From Nocardioides sp. Kera G14 (GTDB lineage: Bacteria; Actinomycetota; Actinomycetes; Propionibacteriales; Nocardioidaceae), in NCBI RefSeq assembly GCF_020715565.1, contig NZ_CP085839.1:1674001-1738000 (forward strand): a DNA stretch of 64,000 nucleotides, read 5' to 3'. Made by a program: the position numbers and the translations under genes. Under the pieces are notes generated by a model, which saw nothing but the letters and a program-made list of their open reading frames with translations, ran no database searches and was not told where the DNA came from. Below, piece by piece: positions 60,058 through 64,000 of this stretch. Position 1 is the stretch's first letter, and each line of letters starts with the position of its first letter.

Positions 60058-60386
60058 CCACGCGCTCCGAACTCACGCGTGAGTGCGGCGATCTGGTTGA
60101 CGCCGAGGCCGCGGACGCGGCGGCTCTCCGCGATCTCGAGGCGCTCCATCAGCGCCTTGGCACGGACCTTGCCGACACCCGGCATCGCCTGGAGCAGGTC
60201 GAGGACCTTCATCTTGCCGATCACGCGGCCGAGCTCGTCGTCACCCTGGCCCTGCTCGATCACGGAGATGATCGAGGCGCCCGAGTTCTTGAGCCGGTTC
60301 TTGATCTCGGCGCGCTCACGGCGCGAGGCCGCGGCCTTCGCGAGAGCCGCCTGACGCTGTTCGGGGGTCAACGGGGGTAGAGCCAC
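60054..60386 (-). CDS. mihF: Actinobacterial integration host factor
   Basis: 110 residues, small basic DNA-binding protein of the mIHF family, unrelated to E. coli IHF. Contains [15 protein letters not shown] and the helix-two-turn-helix region [20 protein letters not shown]. Nucleoid-associated regulator and cofactor for phage L5 integrase in mycobacteria. GTG start, 7 nt after TAGGGT and without a Shine-Dalgarno; first gene of mihF-gmk-rpoZ. Confidence 0.96.
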   Translation of the reverse strand: MALPPLTPEQRQAALAKAAASRRERAEIKNRLKNSGASIISVIEQGQGDDELGRVIGKMKVLDLLQAMPGVGKVRAKALMERLEIAESRRVRGLGVNQIAALTREFGARG

Positions 60387-60393
60387 GGCGCCA

Positions 60394-60399
60394 CCCTAG
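60394..60399 (-). promoter_or_regulatory. Putative -10 (TAGGGT) for mihF-gmk-rpoZ
   Basis: TAGGGT contains the lipoprotein gene's TAG stop and ends 7 nt before GTG 60386. -35 not clear. Confidence 0.5.
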
Positions 60400-60788
60400 A
60401 GCGTGAGGGGGGTGTGGCACACGTCGCGGACCTCCTGCTGGACGTTGGCCAGCGCCGTGGTCACCTTCTCCGACTGGAGTGCGGTCGCGGCGGCCTTGAT
60501 CTTCGCCTCGTCCTTCTCCTCGACGGCCCGCTCGAGTGTGCCCACGGCCTTGATCACCGTGTCCCAGTCGGGCGTGATGTCCGTCGGTGCCTTGCCCTGC
60601 AGGGCACGCAGGTCGGGCAGCGCCTCGATGAGCGCGTCCTTGTCGCCACTGTCGACGACGCCACTGAGATGCTTCTGGCGGCTGCTCACCTCCTTGCAGT
60701 ACGCCGACACCTGGTCGCCGCAGCCGGCGCTGACCGCTCCTGCGGCCAGGAGGACGAGGCTCAGCGCACCGGAGGCCGCGCGGATCAT
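60396..60788 (-). CDS. Hypothetical lipoprotein
   Basis: 130 residues. A signal peptide (MIRAASGALSLVLLAAGA) ends in a lipobox AVSAGC, so Cys23 should be lipidated. The mature part is a helical, charged domain with two more Cys (in SAYCKEV and DVCHTP) that could form a disulphide. No known family recognised. ATG 60788 overlaps the pyrF stop by ATGA, tying it to pyrimidine synthesis genes although its role is probably unrelated. Confidence 0.75.
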   Translation of the reverse strand: MIRAASGALSLVLLAAGAVSAGCGDQVSAYCKEVSSRQKHLSGVVDSGDKDALIEALPDLRALQGKAPTDITPDWDTVIKAVGTLERAVEEKDEAKIKAAATALQSEKVTTALANVQQEVRDVCHTPLTL

Positions 60789-61600
60789 GCCGTCAGCGCC
60801 TCATTGGTGCGTCGTGCCGCCTCGGCGAGACGTGTTGCGGCGGGCCCCTCGCGTAGCAGGCCGCGCGACGAGCTCGGAAGGACCGTCAGGTCGCCGAAGA
60901 TCCGGCGGATGTCCGCCACGGTGCCGCCCTGCTCGCCGAAGCCGGGCGCGAGGATCGGGCCGTTGAAGTCGAGGTCCGTGCCCGCGTCCCCCACGGTCGC
61001 GCCGACCACGGCGCCGAACGACCCCAAGGGCGTCTCGCCCGCGTTGAGCGCGGCAAGGTGGCCGAAGATCCGCGCTGCCACGGACTCCCCCGTGTCGGTC
61101 GTCGAGCGCTGGACCTCCGGGCCCTCCTTGTTGGAGGTCAGCCCGAGGACGAAGAGGCCGGCGTCGAACCGGCGCGCCGTGTCGACGAACGGGTCGAGGG
61201 AGCCGAACCCGAGGTAGGGGCTCAGGGTGATGGCGTCGGAGGCGAGCGGGCTGGCGGGATCGAGGTAGGCGTCGGCGTACGCCTGCGACGTGGAGCCGAT
61301 GTCGCCACGCTTGACGTCAAGGAGGACGAGGGCGCCGGCCGACCGCGACTCGGCGATGACGCGCTCGAGGACGGCGATGCCGCGCGAGCCGAAGCGCTCG
61401 TAGAAGGCGCTCTGCGGCTTGATCACGCTGACGTGCGGAGCGAGGCCCTCGACGGCCGTCAGCGCGAACCGCTCCAGCCCCTCGACGGTGTCGGGCAGCT
61501 CCCACTCGGCCAGCAGGCTCGCGTGCGGGTCGATGCCGGCACACAGCGGCCCGCGCTGCTCGATCGCGGCGTGGAGCCGGGCTCCGAACGACAGACCCAT
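60785..61600 (-). CDS. pyrF: Orotidine 5'-phosphate decarboxylase (type 2)
   Basis: 271 residues. Last step of UMP synthesis. The longer actinobacterial type: CAGIDPHASLLAEW, FYERFGSRG and the catalytic LLDVKRGDIGSTS with Asp-x-Lys-x-x-Asp. C-terminal phosphate site VGATVGD. Overlaps pyrD by one base and the lipoprotein gene by four. Confidence 0.96.
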   Translation of the reverse strand: MGLSFGARLHAAIEQRGPLCAGIDPHASLLAEWELPDTVEGLERFALTAVEGLAPHVSVIKPQSAFYERFGSRGIAVLERVIAESRSAGALVLLDVKRGDIGSTSQAYADAYLDPASPLASDAITLSPYLGFGSLDPFVDTARRFDAGLFVLGLTSNKEGPEVQRSTTDTGESVAARIFGHLAALNAGETPLGSFGAVVGATVGDAGTDLDFNGPILAPGFGEQGGTVADIRRIFGDLTVLPSSSRGLLREGPAATRLAEAARRTNEALTA

Positions 61601-62639
61601 CAGCGCAGTCCCTTCGCGACGGTGCGGGGCCAGAGCGGACCCTCGTAGATGAAGGCGGTGTACCCCTGGACGAGCGTGGCACCCCCGTCGAGCTTCGCCT
61701 GTGCGTCGGCGGCGGTGGTGACGCCCCCGACGCCGATGAGCGTGAGGGCTGTGCCCACCCGGTTCCTGAGCAGCGAGAGCACCTCGAGGCTGCGCTCCTT
61801 GAGCGGGCGACCCGACAGGCCGCCGGCGCCGACCTCCTCGAGCTGGCTCGGGTGCGAGCGCAGGCCGTCGCGGCTGATCGTGGTGTTGGTGGCGATGATT
61901 CCGTCGAGGCCGATCGTCACCGCCATGTCCGCGACGTCACGCACGTCGTCGTCGGCCAGATCCGGAGCGATCTTGACCAGCAGGGGAACGCGTCGGTCGG
62001 TCGCCTGGTCGGCCGTGCGGCGCACGTGCTCGAGCAGCGGCTGCAGCTTGTCGATCGCCTGCAGGCTCCGAAGTCCGGGCGTGTTGGGTGAGCTCACGTT
62101 GACGACCAGGTAGTCGGCGTACGGCGACAGCAGCCGCGTCGACAGGGCGTAGTCGTCCTCGACGGCTCGCTGGTCGTTCTCCGGCACGAGCTTCGTCTTG
62201 CCGATGTTGATGCCCAGCACGGGCCCGGTGTCGCCGGAGGGGCGCGCGTCGAGGCGGGCCTTGAGCCGTGCGGCGACGGCCTCGGCGCCGTCGTTGTTGA
62301 AGCCCATCCGGTTGACGACCGCGCGGTCTGCGGTGAGGCGGAAGAGCCGAGGCTTCGGGTTGCCCGGCTGCGGCTGTCCGGTGACGGTGCCGATCTCGAT
62401 GTGCCCGAATCCCAGCCCTGCCAGGGAATCGATGCCGACGCCGTTCTTGTCGAAGCCGGCCGCGAGGCCGAGGCGGTTGGGGAACGTGATCCCCATCGCC
62501 TCGACCGGCGTGCCGGGTGCCGGCACTCGCGACAGCACGGGGCGCGCGGCCCGGATCGCACGGAAGGCGGCGTAGTGCGCCTCCTCCGGGTCCTGGTTGA
62601 CCAGGTAGTGGTCGAAGAGGATCCGGTAGGGGCGACCCA

Positions 62640-62643
<4 letters not shown>
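61600..62643 (-). CDS. pyrD: Dihydroorotate dehydrogenase (quinone, class 2)
   Basis: 347 residues. Oxidises dihydroorotate at the membrane using quinone. The N-terminal helical extension of class 2 enzymes is present ([19 protein letters not shown]), followed by [32 protein letters not shown] with the catalytic Ser, and IGVGGV for phosphate. Overlaps the carB stop by four bases. Confidence 0.96.

Positions 62644-64000
<1,357 letters not shown>

Overview
The window is chromosomal DNA from a high-GC actinobacterium. The 16S rRNA, high GC, frequent GTG and TTG starts, a mihF-type integration host factor and a degenerate PriA point to the Nocardioidaceae (Nocardioides/Aeromicrobium group). That placement is by eye and the genus is not settled. 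Almost every gene is on the minus strand. The plus-strand genes are a DUF1015 gene, a two-gene ABC exporter, an aldolase/kinase pair and one DUF222-HNH gene. No prophage, CRISPR array, insertion sequence or tRNA gene was seen. Gene order closely follows the known Mycobacterium tuberculosis blocks Rv1701-Rv1688, Rv1659-Rv1641 and Rv1416-Rv1384, here brought together.

Layout. 1-11.4 kb: xerD (cut by the window edge), a NUDIX hydrolase, pyrG, mctB, steA, recN, nadK, tlyA, a small conserved ORF, a HAD phosphatase, then divergent DUF1015 and an SSB-like gene. 11.5-17.3 kb: a complete rRNA operon (16S-23S-5S, minus strand) with two sigma70-type promoters, processing stems, a tRNA-free spacer and a terminator. 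17.3-26.5 kb: mpg and a tightly overlapping argCJBDFRGH operon with a paired ARG-box operator. 26.6-31.4 kb: an accessory DrrAB-type exporter facing a 978-residue BTAD/NB-ARC/TPR regulator. 31.4-38.0 kb: pheST, an orphan soluble histidine kinase, an rRNA methyltransferase, and rplT-rpmI-infC with a leader attenuator. 38.0-41.9 kb: an SseB-like gene, an aldolase and small kinase, a GH6-like secreted protein and a PH-domain membrane protein. 41.9-47.3 kb: hisG-hisE, the riboflavin genes under an FMN riboswitch, and rpe. 47.5-51.7 kb: accessory HNH, recQ-like, paiB-like and luciferase-like genes. 51.7-64 kb: rsmB, fmt, def, priA, metK, coaBC, rpoZ, gmk, mihF, a lipoprotein, pyrF, pyrD and carB (cut by the window edge).

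The strongest unexplained structure is regulatory. At nine same-strand junctions the upstream gene's stop codon (TAG or TAA) forms the first three bases of a TANNNT -10 hexamer lying 6-8 nt before the next start codon, usually with no Shine-Dalgarno. This suggests leaderless promoters fused to stop codons: apparently continuous gene runs would be re-initiated at pyrG, the small ORF before tlyA, pheS, the histidine kinase, the GH6-like gene, hisE, recQ, def and mihF. Genes joined by TGA/ATG overlaps would then be the true co-translated units. A related case is the 23-bp gap between the HAD and DUF1015 genes, where two opposed -10 elements share the same TA step. Other points of interest are infC starting with ATC, an ArgG of the E. 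coli type inside an actinobacterial arg operon, and a GH6-like protein that appears to lack catalytic acids.
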